A stretch of DNA of 64,000 nt from Hippophae tibetana (Eukaryota > Streptophyta > Magnoliopsida > Rosales > Elaeagnaceae): assembly GCA_037013495.1 (NCBI GenBank), contig CM072809.1, forward strand, positions 1,054,001 to 1,118,000, written 5' to 3'. The notes under the pieces were generated by a model. That model worked only from the letters and a program-made list of their open reading frames with translations, was not told where the DNA came from and made no database searches. This document shows positions 49,356 to 63,361 of this stretch, piece after piece (position 1 is the first letter of the stretch; each line of letters starts with the position of its first letter). The position numbers and the translations under genes are program-made.

Positions 49356-49640
49356 CTCACATTCTGATACACTACATGACACTTTTTGAATATCGAAGTT
49401 CTCTCTTAAAGATGTAAAATTTCTTCTCATTAGGGTAATTCAGAAATGTGGAAATCTTCAACACCCCTTTCGAGATCTGAGAAAAAAAAGTAGAGAGAAA
49501 TATAGAAAGAGTTGAGCGTGTTGTTTGGGTGGAATGGCGCTGAGGAGAGAGAGAATGGTATGGAAGGGAGTGGGGTTTTTTCTAGGAATTTTAGAGATGT
49601 ATGTATGAAAAGAAGAGAGAGATAAAAACCATGCATCAAA
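49356..49640 (-). promoter_or_regulatory. LRX 5' leader with GA/CT-rich tract
   Basis: Upstream of the LRX start, the minus strand is CT-rich (CTCTCTCTTC and similar), as is usual for plant leaders. A weak TATA-like ATTTAAATAT lies near 49638-49648. A short upstream frame at 49430-49639 is not supported as a gene. The transcription start is unknown. Confidence 0.4.
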
Positions 49641-51159
49641 TATTTAAATGACAGCTAAATCACAGTTCATAATTCTCACTCTTTCTTTCTTTATTATAAA
49701 TAAATAATTTTTTTAATTTTTTAATTTTTTAATTTTTAAAATAATTAAATTTATTAAAATACGAATATTTAATAATAAAAAAATCATAAAAAATATAAAA
49801 AAATTCACAAAATATTTTTTTAATATTTAAATATTTTTTAATTTTTATTATAAATTAAAATATACAATAAATATTTTTTTTTGAATTTTATTATTGTTTA
49901 TTTTTTAAAAATTATTTTATATTAAATTTTATTTTTATTCTTGTAAATATTTATATTTTAATTATTTATAAAAAATAATAATATTTTATATTAAATTTAT
50001 TAAAATAATAAAATTAATTTTTTTATAAAATTAAATTATTAAAAAATAATGTTTTTAATTTAAAGGATTAATGGATCCAAATTAACTCATTTAAACGAAT
50101 TATATTTTCTCACCATTAATCATAATCATAATCATAATAGTTAATTATGTGATATCTCAAACTTAATCATAATAATAACAATAGTGACTTCATATGTGAT
50201 TACAACGTGATATAACTAAATATTTTTTATTTCTTTTATCCCAAAAAAAATAAATAAATCAAAGAGTGACAAAAAATAACCATTAAGTTATATTATGTTG
50301 TTTCAATAGGACATTCATGCTCTAAAAAATACAGATTAAAAGTTACAATGAAATTAACTTAAAAAACAAACATTATTAAAGTTAAATTATATCAAAATAT
50401 TAAAAAAAAAATTGTTATAAAATATTACAATAGTATAAAAAATTTATCTCACAAATATCATACGAAGAGAAAGTCATTTAAGTAGAGAAAGTCACTTACT
50501 TAAAGCATATTTCTATTATTAGTTTTTAAAATATTTTAAAAAATTATATTGATATATTTTTTTTATAAAATATAAAAATTTAGATATTCAACGCATAAAT
50601 TTTAACACTAAACTATTTAAAAAAATAAAAAATATATAGTTTATATTTATTTAAAATTTATTTAACAAGATAAAAAAACTTATGACTTAAATAGAATATC
50701 TATTTATTATAAATTTATAATAAATTATAATTAAATGGTTGATATTATTAATAAATATAATAAAGATGGTTATTATCTATAAGTAGAATCAAATATATAT
50801 AATCATACAATTATAGTTATAATATAATTACAATATATAGAAATGTTTTTACTTGAAATAGTAGACTATATATTGTACACAAAATTATATCTAACTATTA
50901 ATTATTTAATTATAATTATATATTTTTGCTTACATTAACTTTATCTTCCTTTTAAGTTACTTGTATATGAAACGTGCACAGTAAAAAAAACTATTTTAAA
51001 ATATTATAATTAACCATAATATAGTAAAAATAATATAAATTATATATACAAGTTAAATTTAAATATGTATATAATTTTATAGATAATCATTAATTTTTTA
51101 TTGTATTTGATTTATCTAGATTTTGTGTTATTATTACGTTTAAAAGTTAAAAATAAAGT

Positions 51160-51194
<35 letters not shown>

Positions 51195-51196
<2 letters not shown>

Positions 51197-51440
51197 AGCC
51201 ACGTTTTAAACAGTTCCACCAAGTAGTCCTGGCTGGATTCTTATGTACGAGAGCGATACCAATTAGGTTAACTTGTAAGGTCGATGATTCAAAAATGAGG
51301 GTGTTTGGACCCACGCGTGTCGAGTTATGTCCAACTGGACCATTAGCATCTTTAGTGGCTTGACGTTGGTGTAGCTCCCCGCGTCCGACTTCCGCATCAA
51401 TGCTCCCTGCGTCCCATTGGCATCATAAAATGACCTATAT
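51195..51440. other. GC-richer island in AT-rich DNA, unclassified
   Basis: It sits directly after a TA microsatellite. It contains words such as CCCACGCGTGTCGAGTTATG and two similar phrases (CTCCCCGCGTCC, CTCCCTGCGTCC). No open reading frame of note. It could be a repeat fragment; the family is unknown. Confidence 0.35.
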
Positions 51441-54283
51441 GTCCCTCTGTTTGTTCTAATGTGGCAAAATAACTTTTTAAACGAAATTTTTTCATTAACA
51501 AATGGACACTACTTTTTAAAAAAAAATCTATTTTATCACAAATTATGTTGTTAGTATAATTGATATAATATTTAATATAATTTAAATTTAATTTAAGTAA
51601 ATAAAGTTAAATACAAATAAAAAAACAAACATAAATTAGCTGTAATCGTTGATAGTACGTTTTTTTTAGTTAATTTAACATTTTTTATAATAAAAAAATA
51701 TGATTTTCTATTGAAGTAATAGATTGTTCGGCTCCAAACAGCATGTCGACTAAGCCATTGTATTAATTAACAAATATGACCAATAATTATACAACTAATT
51801 ACTAAATGGTAAAACAAGCAATGAAGACGCAAAGTGTTTAGTTATACTAACTTTTTTCAATTATTTATTTATTAATTCTATCTTTCAGCCTATTAGTACA
51901 TTTATTGGCTTTATTTGTTTGTGTACGTCGTGTATATAATTGCTAATAGCCAATAATGAGTTCCACCGATTAAAGTATATATATATATATATATGATGCC
52001 CGATTAAAGTAGTTAAGAACCTAAATTATAAAATAAAATAAAATAAAAAAAGTAGTTAATAACCACTCCAAAGATTATCATAAGGGATAAGAGTTTTTTT
52101 TTACGATATCTTAATTTTTTATAAAAATATAAATTAGTAATGAAATTATAGAATAATGCATTATTAATATTTTACTTTAATGATGAATATATCAATGATA
52201 TTTTTTAAATTTTTTTAATAAAATATGAAATAAAATATAAGTTAGAATTAGTAAATATAGTAAGTTTATTATTTTTTTAAAAAGCTTTTCATTACTTTTT
52301 TATATTAATTAAATTTATCTTTTTATGCTTATTTTATACTAAATTATATATTTTTTAAATAATTTTTAATATATCCTTAATAAACGTAATATTTTTTTTT
52401 TTAAAGAAAGTTACTAATTATCCCCAATACCATAATCGCTAAATACCCCTTTGATTTTAAAAACGTTATTATTTTTAATAAATTTTAAAAAAATTATTAA
52501 TAACATATTTTACTGGTTCGGTGACGTGTGAATAGAATACCACTTTAGATAACTATATCATCCAATTTATGCTACAGTTTTATTTTATTTAATTTGCATT
52601 AAAAAATCATGAACTTTATCTCCCTTTTTTAAGGCTTTAAATTGCACCTTGTCAACTACGTGAGCTGCATCCGAACTAAAAAGAAAAAAAAACAGAGGAA
52701 AAAAAACTACATTATATATATATATATATATATTAAGACTCGTTACATTGATATATTTTAATTATCTTTACAAATTTTAATAATTTTTTTTTAATTTTTG
52801 GATACATTTTCTTATTCAAATATTCATAAACTGTTTCATAAAAAAATTCTAAAACACAAAAATTCATAATAAATTATCAAAGTTTTAAAAAATATAACTT
52901 ATATATTAATTTATAAAAATAAAACTGATAATATTATTTCACACGTCAATCTATAAAAAAGATGAAAGAAAAAATAACTTTTTAAAATATTGCGGGTCCA
53001 AATATTATTTAATAACCTACGCCTATATATATAATCTGGTATTAATCAAACTTACCCAATTAACATTTTTAGTTTTATTTAATAAAGACATCGTTTTATT
53101 TTTGTCACCTTTTTGTTTGCAGAAACTTTTATCTATATGAAAAAAAATTATTTACTATTTAACATGAATTCAATTATTTTTATATAAATAAATTATTTTA
53201 ATATAATAATTAAGGATATATTATTAAAATTAACAAAATATACTTCGTATTTGTAGACTGGTTCATATAATATTTTCTGCTCAGAGAATGGATAGAATGC
53301 CCTTCCCCCTTGTTAGAAATACTTACCCTTAATAAAATTAGACTTATAAAAGAAAAATATACAGCAAGAGGTGTTATATATTTATATTCCTTAAAATAAT
53401 TAATACGTTAGCTGTGACTTTTCTGATCATCAATAGGAACCTATTATACAGCCAATTATTATGTATAAACAAAAAATATCAATAATATATATAAAAACAT
53501 TGCACATATGGAATTAAGTTCCTTTATTTAATTATTTTTCTCTTATTTTTATAAACTTAATATTCATTTAATTTTACTTTTAATATTTTTCTGAAAAAAT
53601 ATTTTTTACATTTTAAAAAATATATACATAAATTACCTTATTTAATATTAAAAACCATATATTATTTTACCAAAAAATATATTAAAAAAAAGTTATGTCT
53701 TTGAAGTTTTTTTTTTTTAAGTGGTGGCTTCGGTAAATTAGTTGCAGTTTCATGCTGACCATTTGACATACACAAAAGATTTTTTATTTTTTTAATATTT
53801 CTTAATTCTGACATTTTGTTTTCAGACTATGTCTTAAATATTTTAATAACCTCGATTCTCCAGCTTGAGACCCAAATCTTTGTCTATGTAGTCTGTTCAC
53901 AGTTTTTCACATTATAAATACAACAAAAAATCACGTAATTATTCACCCCACACCATAAGCTTTCATCCCCTGTCTGTAAAACCCATAGAAAATCCCAAAT
54001 ATTGAGCCCAAATTATTATATTTTAACTTCTGAAATTTTAGAAAATGAACTAATTGTCCCTTGTAAAATTAATTTGTTTACACTTAAAAAGAAAACTTTT
54101 ATTAACTTGCATCTAAAATGAAACATATTATTAATAAATAAGGTCGATCTTATATATAAAATTTTATCTAATAATAAATTATATTATAAATCAAATCAAA
54201 TCAAATCAAAATATATTTCATTAAATTAAATATAGTTATAAATAATTTTTCAAAATTTTCCTATAAATTGTTTATAAGAAAAC

Positions 54284-54286
<3 letters not shown>

Positions 54287-54334
<48 letters not shown>
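54287..54334. repeat. TA microsatellite
   Basis: An uninterrupted TA dinucleotide run of about 24 units. Confidence 0.95.
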
Positions 54335-54337
<3 letters not shown>

Positions 54338-56024
54338 TTATCATAATTACAAATAATATATTTAGATCTAATTAACTCTTACTTAAAATATCCACATTAT
54401 TATTTTTATTTGCTATTATTAAATAATTGAGAAAGCAATCACAAATGAACATATTATTTTAGTTATCATAAATTTATGATATTAATCATTTCTCATATTT
54501 ATATAGGATAAGATCACTAATCTTAATTTATTAGTAAGATTGTTACATTCTTATATTTTAATCATTGAGATTTAAAATAAACAAAAAAGAAAAAATCACT
54601 TATTTTATTCTTAATAATTAAGATATGATAGTACAATATTAAATTTTATAATATATTATAATAATTCATCATATATATATATATATATATATAATAGTAT
54701 TTATTCTTAACCAAACAAATATTGAGTAAAATAAATGGAGTGAGAATTGTATATTATAAAACTCTATGTATTTAATTTTATTTAATTTGTTTTAATAAAT
54801 ATATATTTTGACATAGTGTGATCTAAATTTAAATTTAGTGTGATTTTAGTAATTGTTATGTTCTGGTTTATTTAGATTTAGATCTAAATCTTTTGTTTAA
54901 GTATTTATGAAATTAAAAACATGAATATCTTAATATATAAATAGTCAAATTTGATTAAAGATTTATCTTCTTATAAATAAAAAGAATAGTATATATTTAA
55001 AAAATTAAAAGAATTAAAAAATAATCTCAAATCATACTAAAGATCATTTTTATTTATTTTTATGATAATTTAATATATTTATATTTTATTAATATAATTA
55101 TTTTTATATTTTTATTTAAATATATAAAAGTTAAAAAAAATCTCAAATCATAATTTTTATTATAATTTAATATATTTATATATTTTTAATATAATTATTT
55201 ATATTTTTTTATTTAAATATATAGAATATTAATTTTTCGAAAAAAGAAATTGAGTAATATACACTTTTATTACTGTACTTAGACTTACTGTAACATTATT
55301 TATTAATATAGATTAAGATTACGTGTTGTTTTCAAGAAACAATAATTACTTTAATTAATATATAATTTATTTTAATAATTATATAAATATAATTAATTTT
55401 TAGTATGCGTAGATATAATTATCAATATAATTGTATTTAAATTGTGAACGTTGCTTCTTTTTCAATTTTTATTTAAAATAATACTTATCTCTCAAATTTA
55501 TTAGATAAAACTAAACCGATGAGGATAATAAAAGACTTTTTTTCTTCTTATTACTACTCTAAACATCTTTATTATTATTTTATTTATATGTAAAAATAAA
55601 TTAAAATATTTTATTAATTATTATAAATTATATATAATTTAGTAACCTACAATTATATTTATAATAATAAATAAAGTAATAAAAATATAATTTAATATAT
55701 ATATATATATATATAATTATTCTTAAAATAATAATAATTAAAAATAGATAAAAAATATTTAGTTTTTTTCATATCTATTCCTTTTATTGCCTTAAATCAA
55801 CGTATTAATTTAATATTAAATTAATAAATAAAATATTATTATATATCTCATATATATTAAAATTATAAATATTATTTTTTACTAAACATAATTATAACAA
55901 TTAAAAAATATATACATATTTTTTAAGATATTTGTGATATTTAAATATATTAATAAATAAGTCTTTTAGGTAAATTTTGGTTTACATAATGAAATCAAAA
56001 TAAAAACAGTCTTATTATTATATT

Positions 56025-56502
56025 TGTTTCAATAGAATTTTTTAGTTAGATATTATAGTGATTTTTAGAGAAAAATAGAAAATATGTTCAAATGAATTGA
56101 TCTTGTATTCTTCTTATTTAAGGGATATATATATGTATGATACCCTACGCACACCACAAGATATGTATAAGCGACTTGTATACATGGTTACATATGTAGT
56201 AAAATTGTAAACAAACTAGTTTAAATAAAAAATACATCAATACAAGTGTTACACATAAATAAAGGGAGGTCACTCGTGGAGAGAGAAGACCTTCATCACG
56301 TCGGGATATCATAGTTTCACCAGGTCTTGACATCTAAGATCTCACAGTTTGTGATAAAGTCCTTTTATTAACTGGGTTGTACGCTTTACTAAGCTCGTTG
56401 AGCTTAGACCATTTGTTAAGCCAGCCTTATATCATCGATATACCTTAGCGGGATACATGTATTTATTAGGTCGTATGTCCTTTACGTATTTAATATCAAA
56501 CA
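56025..56502 (-). repeat. LTR (3' LTR in element orientation)
   Basis: Paired with 60731-61216. Strongest shared block: GATATCATAGTTTCACCAGG followed by TCTTGACATC. Confidence 0.88.
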
Positions 56503-57887
56503 TTAATTCTCATATTCTCTTGATTTAGAGAAGTCAAGGAAATAATATATAGTCGTCTATTTTAATTTAAATAACCCATATTAATCGATTCAACGTATCT
56601 AAGTAAATAACGGTCACTCAGACGATACAATTTTGAGTTGCGAATTTATTTAACTACAAATAATATTCCTTAAAATAATTTTAATTTTTTGTTAAACCTT
56701 TTAGCTTCTATTTTTACCATACGTTTTAACTTAAATTTATTTTCAGAGAATTTCGATATGTTAAATATTTTCCTATTATTCTTCTATGTCTGCTAGCTAG
56801 TAAAATACTTAGTCTATTTTTAATTCATTTGTTTAACGATAACAAAGGGAGAACTAGGCCACTCTCTATTTTTAGGTCAAGATTCAAACGACTTATTTTT
56901 CATATTAAGTAATTTCTTCCTCTTAATTTTATTTAACATGTCTCAAAAGAGAAAAAAAGTGGTTTATCCAATGACGATGTGATATAAGTCGTTAGGTAGC
57001 ATACTTGATATTTATATAATACCAAATGTTATATTAACTCTCCTATTTGTGAGATTATCAAGTTATTAAGAGTATTTTTATTATTAATCCGAGTTTGAAG
57101 GGGTGAACCCTTCAAATTCTCCTCGGGTTTCATTATTAGCTCTAAAATCAGGTCTTCATTTAAGTACTACATGATCATCATATAAACGTTGTCTAATCAA
57201 GTCGTCATATAAGAGTTACTTGATTAGGTATTGTATGCACAGGTGACCCAGGTCGTTTACTTTGACCTAAAGGTCTTGGTCTTCAGGTCTCGACTCTCAT
57301 GTCGCTAGGCGAATGCTACTATACCATTCCATTGTTAAACAGGAACAATTAAGTAATTCTTACAAATAAGGAATGTGGATGGCCTTGTTATTAGAAGCCA
57401 TATATCTAAGCCCTTATTTGTCACGTATCCTGAGAAGCGGGGCTTTTATTGCACCGCACTACACTATGATATGGTATTTTTAAAGTAGGAGTAAAGCATC
57501 ACCTTATAGCGGAAAAATGACTCATATACCATAACTACCCCAATGAACCAGGGACTTAAATGCTCTACCTTAGTGAAAAACATGTGAATTGCTATGTCTA
57601 TATTGCTTCTAATACCGAAGTAGTAGGGTGAACTGAGGTCCCTTTCGAAGGAAGTGGTGGAACTTGTCAGAAGAGATTAATAGCCCACATTCAGATACAA
57701 CATGTCATGGTGAAATATTGACCCACAATTAGATGCCACCTGCGAGAGTGAAATATCCAACCCCTCATATGCGTTTCCATAAGAGGAGTAGTTTGCCCTG
57801 GAACTCAAGTTTCTTTCTTAAGATGTTTTCAGATTATGAACGGATCATTTAATAATACTTGCATTTTTACCATGTTGAACACATATC

Positions 57888-58390
57888 TCGCATCTCAAGT
57901 GAGAGGGGGGGTCAGGGGACTCCACCTCCAATCATAAAGCATAAGACATATCCCACATCTCGAGTAGGGGGTTAGGGGACTCCTCTTCCAATCAGAAGGC
58001 ATAAGACATATCCCGCATCTCGAGTAAGAGGGTTATGGGACTCCTCCTCCAATCATGAGGCATAAAACGTGCCCCATATCCCAAATGGAAAGGTCAAATG
58101 ACTTTTTCCAACTTAGGGGTATGAAATAAGACACCCAAAGCATGATTGTGAGCATATTTTGCATCTTGAATGGGGGGTCAAGGGATTCCTCCTCCAATCA
58201 CGAAGCATAGGATGTATCCCACATCTCAAGTAAGGGGTCAAGAGACTCTTCCTCTAATCATGAGGCATAAGACGTGTCTCCCATCACAAGCGGGAAGGTC
58301 AGGGGACTCCCCTTCCAATCACGAGGCATAAGATATGTCGTGTGTCTAATGAGGGGGTCAGTCGACTCCTCCTTCCATCATGGGGGGTTA
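57888..58390. repeat. Degenerate ~61-bp tandem array inside the LTR element
   Basis: About eight head-to-tail units, each roughly CATCTCGAGT-AGGGGGTCA, then GGGGACTCCTCCTCCAATCA, then GAGGCATAAGACATA. One unit near 58080-58140 is strongly diverged. The array is much more GC-rich than the flanks. Such arrays are known in the untranslated regions of large plant LTR elements. Confidence 0.9.
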
Positions 58391-60730
58391 TAAATTTCGT
58401 GAGATAGGCGACATGCGAGGGTGAAAACCCTACCCCACATGCGCTCCAAATTTTTCTTGCATGAAGAAATAGTCATTACTTTAACAAACTCATAGTTAAA
58501 TACTCGAAACTTGGGAGTTCATGTATAGACCTTACGCTCCTAAAGAAAACACGATGCAAACTTCATAATAACTTCATCAATATTTGGATAATGAATTGCT
58601 GGTATACGCCATATGTGGCATGAATAGTCCTACTTTATATTAATTTCCTCAACAATCTTGTTAATTGATCTCGTTAAATAGTATTTGAATATCGAAGTAT
58701 TATCATATATCAATGAAGTGTTGATCCTCTTATAATTTCTTTTTGAGATGCATGGGATCTTAAAGTACACCAAGTTTTCCCTCATTTCATATAAAGAAAG
58801 GCATGTAATGATCAGCTCATACATCATATAAACTCACCTCGCGTGGTGTGCATAAACTTTCCTTAATTTTCTTGGCATCCAATCCTTAGAATTATAGCGA
58901 CATAATAGTAGAAATAAGATACAAATGGTGGTTGTTTTGCTTGCTTTGATAAAGCTGAAAAGAGTATGTGCTTCCACCTTAATCAATTTGAACAGTTACT
59001 AAGAGTTAATCCGAGCAGTTTAACGTCACCTTGCAGAAGTGTTTATACAGGCAGATACATCTAACCCAATGTAATCTAACATGTCAAATAGGTGTAGTCC
59101 ATTCTACATTAACGCAGTAAATCCCATTTTTTAATAACACATTGATTAGAAGCAAACGGGACTACAAAGACAAGACTTCCAATATTCGCCAACGTATTTC
59201 GTTCATTTGGGCCAAGCTAGGCTCATTTTGGAAGCCCAGTCTGTTCTTTCAAGCCCAATTTGTGTATACAGAGCATTGGTCTGTAATCTTCATTTATCCA
59301 GGTCATTCCCATAGCTCGTTGCTCGGTGAGCGCTCACGATAAAGTCGATGTTAGAAGAGAAAGTCTATGTTGTATTACCATAGCAACCTACATCAGTCAC
59401 AACTCGTCTTGGTCTTATAATAATGACCCAAGCTAACCTAATTAACTTAGGTATAGTCCAACCGAACCCAATTTGTGTTAGATCCAGTCCGATTAATCCT
59501 TCAGTCTATTCTAAACAGGTATCTCGTTCATCGTTGATAGAGCTTCAGAAGTAGTAACAAAGGAAACAACCCGCAAGTAACCAATAACTATACGAAATAA
59601 GTTGGGAACTAAATTGGTCACAATTTGACACCAGGAAGGAACACCACACTATTGCTTTGGGTCACAATCTGTTTATTCATAGAAAAAAACCCCTATTTGA
59701 CTGTTCATGATGTTTATTCAAAGAAAATAACAATATCGGTTTCCATGAATTGAGCCGAGTTAGGCCCAGTTCATTCAAGAGAGTTTACGCCCAACAGAAT
59801 CATCTCACCATCCCATTTCTATAGTTTGTTCATTGCGCACAGATTTGCACAATCCATCTCCTGTTCGTTCAAAAGTTCACAACCCATAACCCAATTTTAG
59901 CTCGTAGTTTGCTCGATTTGTGACATGCTACTACTGCCTCGTCTAACAATAACGACCTGCCCCAGCTACATCTCGTGACCCAATCCTCCCTGATTCGCAC
60001 CACGACCTACACTAGCTCAATCCGTTCACGGCCAAAAAATGCACGAAATGAGCTAGGAATGAAACTAGTTGTTCGCGGCTTGCACTATTCGTGTATATAT
60101 CATAACATATCGTCCAATTTGGATTCACAAGCTGTTTAAACACCAACAACCTCAATGTTGTCTTGTATGCGCTAAAAGCTACCCACATTCGTAATTCACC
60201 TTTCTAGCCCAACGACCCATATCTTTCCAGGTCATTCACATAGCGAGCTGCACGATGGCGATCATGGTGAAGATGGTTTCAAAGAACTCACCCTTTATGC
60301 ATGCACTAGGTACCCCAACCTGTTGTTCGCTGGCCTCCCGTCCACCTAACGGCTCAGTCCAGATTGATTCGGTAACACATCTTTCTCAACCAGTGTCCTA
60401 TAAACTTCAATCGCCGGTGAGAGAAATTTGGTATCATTTAGAAATGAGTTTGTTGCTGTAAAAAATGTGCAGTGACAACGAGGTCTAGTACCAAACATAA
60501 TTAAATGCCAATCCATCTCGCTGCCCAACTGCCCGAGATCGACTTTGTATCTCCTGATCACCCAACTGTCCGAGATCTACTTTGCTTCTCCTAATCACCC
60601 TGTTTTTCCAATGTTTTTGCGTGGAGTAAATGTCCCCAACATACAAAATAATTCTCCTGGAAATAAGATTTAAGGTCTCAAATGCTAACTATACACTAGA
60701 AATATTTGAGTTCCCACAGACGGTGCCAAT

Positions 60731-61216
60731 TGTTTGGAGAGAATTTTCTGATTAGAGATTCTAGTGATTTTTAGAAAGAAGTAGAAATATGAACAAATGA
60801 ATAGATACTGTATTCTCCTCATTTAAGATGTATATATATGACACGCTACGCATGTGGCAAGGTATGTATAAGCGACCTGTATACATGGTTACATATGTAG
60901 TAAAATTGTACATGAAGTAGTTTAAATAGAAAGTAGATCGTTACAAATATTACACATAAAAAATGGAGGTTATTACATACATGTCGCTTATGAAGAGGGA
61001 GGACACTGATCACGTCGAGATATCATAGTTTCACCAGGTCTTGACATCCAAGACCTCACATTTTGTGGCGAAGTTCTTTTGTTGACTGGGTTGTACGCTT
61101 TACCAAGCTCATTAGGCCCAGACCATTTGTTAAGCCACTCCTATATTCTCATTATATCCTAACGGTATACCTTTACTTATTAGATCGTATGTCTGTTACA
61201 TATTTAATACCTAACA
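60731..61216 (-). repeat. LTR (5' LTR in element orientation)
   Basis: Begins TGTTTGGAGAG and ends CCTAACA on the plus strand. The adjacent primer-site-like phrase lies at about 60711-60730 on the minus strand. Confidence 0.88.
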
Positions 61217-61469
61217 ATATTGTTTGGTTTGATCACTGTAATTAAAGAAGTATCAATATTATATTATTTAGTTTACAAATAAATAGTATGAAAAATAATG
61301 TATATTACTTTACTGTTATTATATTCAATAAAGTTTAAATAATATTATTTAATTGTTATTTTTTATTAACCAAAATATATTATTGAAATCATTATTTTTT
61401 TAAATAATTATTACTTAAAAATAACATATATTATTAAAATTATTTTTTTTTTAAATAATTTTTTTGTTT

Positions 61470-61630
61470 TTAGGATTTAAGGTTTAGGAGTTAGGATTTT
61501 GGGTTTAGGATTTAGGTTTGAGATTTTGGGGTTTAGGGTTAAGATTTAGGATTTAAGGCTTATGGTTAAAATTATTATTTTTAAGTAGAATTTAGGGTTC
61601 GAGATTTAAAATTTTGGAATTTAAGGTTTA
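61470..61630 (+). repeat. Degenerate interstitial telomere-like repeat
   Basis: Many near-matches to the plant telomere unit TTTAGGG in one orientation, for example GGGTTTAGGATTTAGG and GGGGTTTAGGGTTAAG. Spread-out variants continue to about 61760. The array is short and decayed and lies just outside the LTR element. Confidence 0.7.
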
Positions 61631-61759
61631 CTTTTATAGGTTATATGTGTGTATTAAGATTTATGGTTAAAATTATTATTTTTTTATATAATGTTTAGGT
61701 TTTAGGTTTTGGAATTTAGTATTTATGTTTAGAATATAATATATAAGATTTAATGTTTA

Positions 61760-63323
61760 GAATTTACGATTATATTTAAGATTAAGATAAAATTTGACTT
61801 AAAATTTAACATTAGAATTGAATCATGATTTTTAAAAATAAAATATAATTATGATTACTTTTATATTTTATTAATTGATTATATTCTATTTTAAATTTAT
61901 ATTACAAATAAGCATAAAATTTAAATTAATAAACTCTAATTCAATACTATTCTTAATAACAAAAAAAAACACCTTATCTATTTAAAAATACTTATAAACA
62001 AATAATACTATGGCATGGTGTCAGGAGAGATAAAAAGTCATAAGATAGAATAAAATTGCCAGACTGCAAAGCCAGCTGTAAGTCTTATACGTGTGACGTG
62101 TTAATTCAAAATAGGAGAGTTATTTATTAATTTAGATTATATTTCTATCAATTAAATTAATTAGTTTTTATTTTTATTTTTTAGAAAAATAATTATATTT
62201 ATCTGGAGTATCAACAGAAACCCAGATGTCAATTCAAAGTTGCAAACTTCCACGCAACAATTAGATGTCATCCACGTGGCCGCAGTATTTGCTGACTTGC
62301 GAATATTTCAGTCACTGCATATTTAAGATACGTGACATTATTGATTTTTTTTTATATAAATCAAATAAGTATTTAATATATCTTGTTAAATTTAAAATAA
62401 TATTATTTATATTTGTATAAAATGATTTTTTTATATATAAATAAATATATTTATATAAAATAATGAAAAAATTCACATCATTCATAAATAAATTCTCACC
62501 TCGTTATACATGTCATAACCTCTCAAGTCCAAAGAGGCATTTTGTGACAAACCTATTACTCAAAGAAGATTAGAGCTTGGACCCGAGTGGATTTTGGGTT
62601 ATTAGCTTTCTAGTTATCATGAAAAGGCTGTAATTTGACCAAAGAAAAAACAAAATAAAAAATTGATAAATTTGGCACATTTGTTAGAATTGCAAAATTA
62701 ATGTTTTTTATTTTATTTTGGGTAACCAAAATTTGCGACTGAGTTTGTTGCATGTGATACTACCATGAACATAGACTTTTATTAAATGATAAATTATTTA
62801 ATTAATTTTATTTTTAATCTCTTAATAAAAATATGTATTAACTTTTTTATAATATTAAAAAATATTTATTTATTTATTTATGTTATAATATATATATATA
62901 TATCTTTTAAAAAATTAATTAAATATAAAAATTAATTTAGGAAAAATATTATACCATTCGATTAAATCTAAATCTTCTGCTGATTATTTCTAAGTTGAAA
63001 TTTTCTTTTACATTTTTTATATATAAGAATACAGCGTTTTTAGGAGCAAACAAAACAAGTGAATACATATAATATATTTCGATTTTTTTAAATAATCCAT
63101 GTGATTGAGTATTTCGAGCTCTATCATTTTGAGAATATTAGGAGTGTGCTATTTTCTTATTTTTATTTTTAGATAAAACTATATTTGATAATTTTATATT
63201 TATCATATTTTTTAGATTAAATAATATTTTATATTAATAAAGTATATAATTTAAAATGGAGAAATCTTATTATTATATAAATTATTACATCTTTGACATA
63301 AAATAGAAGAATAATTGTTTTAG

Positions 63324-63361
<38 letters not shown>

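Larger units (their letters stand above)
49641..56019. other. Long AT-rich intergenic region with microsatellites
   Basis: About 6.4 kb with no supported gene. TA microsatellites occur at 51164-51194, about 51976-51994 and 54287-54334 (~24 units), with further short TA runs. A small GC-richer island at 51195-51440 is described separately. Confidence 0.6.
56025..61216 (-). mobile_element. Old non-coding LTR retrotransposon (LARD-like), ends and TSD preserved
   Basis: LTRs lie at 56025-56502 and 60731-61216 (478 and 486 bp), both TG...CA, and are flanked by the same 5-bp duplication ATATT (56020-56024 and 61217-61221). On the minus strand, the base after the right LTR begins ATTGGCACCGTCTGTGGGAA (near 60711-60730), the primer-site phrase typical of plant Gypsy-type elements, so the element reads right to left. 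The 4.2-kb interior has no recognisable gag or pol and carries a ~61-bp tandem array. LTRs look about 80-85% identical by eye, implying an insertion many millions of years old. It is structurally whole as an element but has no coding capacity. Confidence 0.85.

Noticed and set aside
59142-60561. Short open frames inside the LTR element
   Set aside because: No gag, pol or host-domain signatures; lengths are those expected by chance in this GC-richer DNA.
63323-63360. CRISPR-like or satellite array
   Set aside because: It is a simple (ATA)n microsatellite, and CRISPR arrays are not expected in a plant nucleus.
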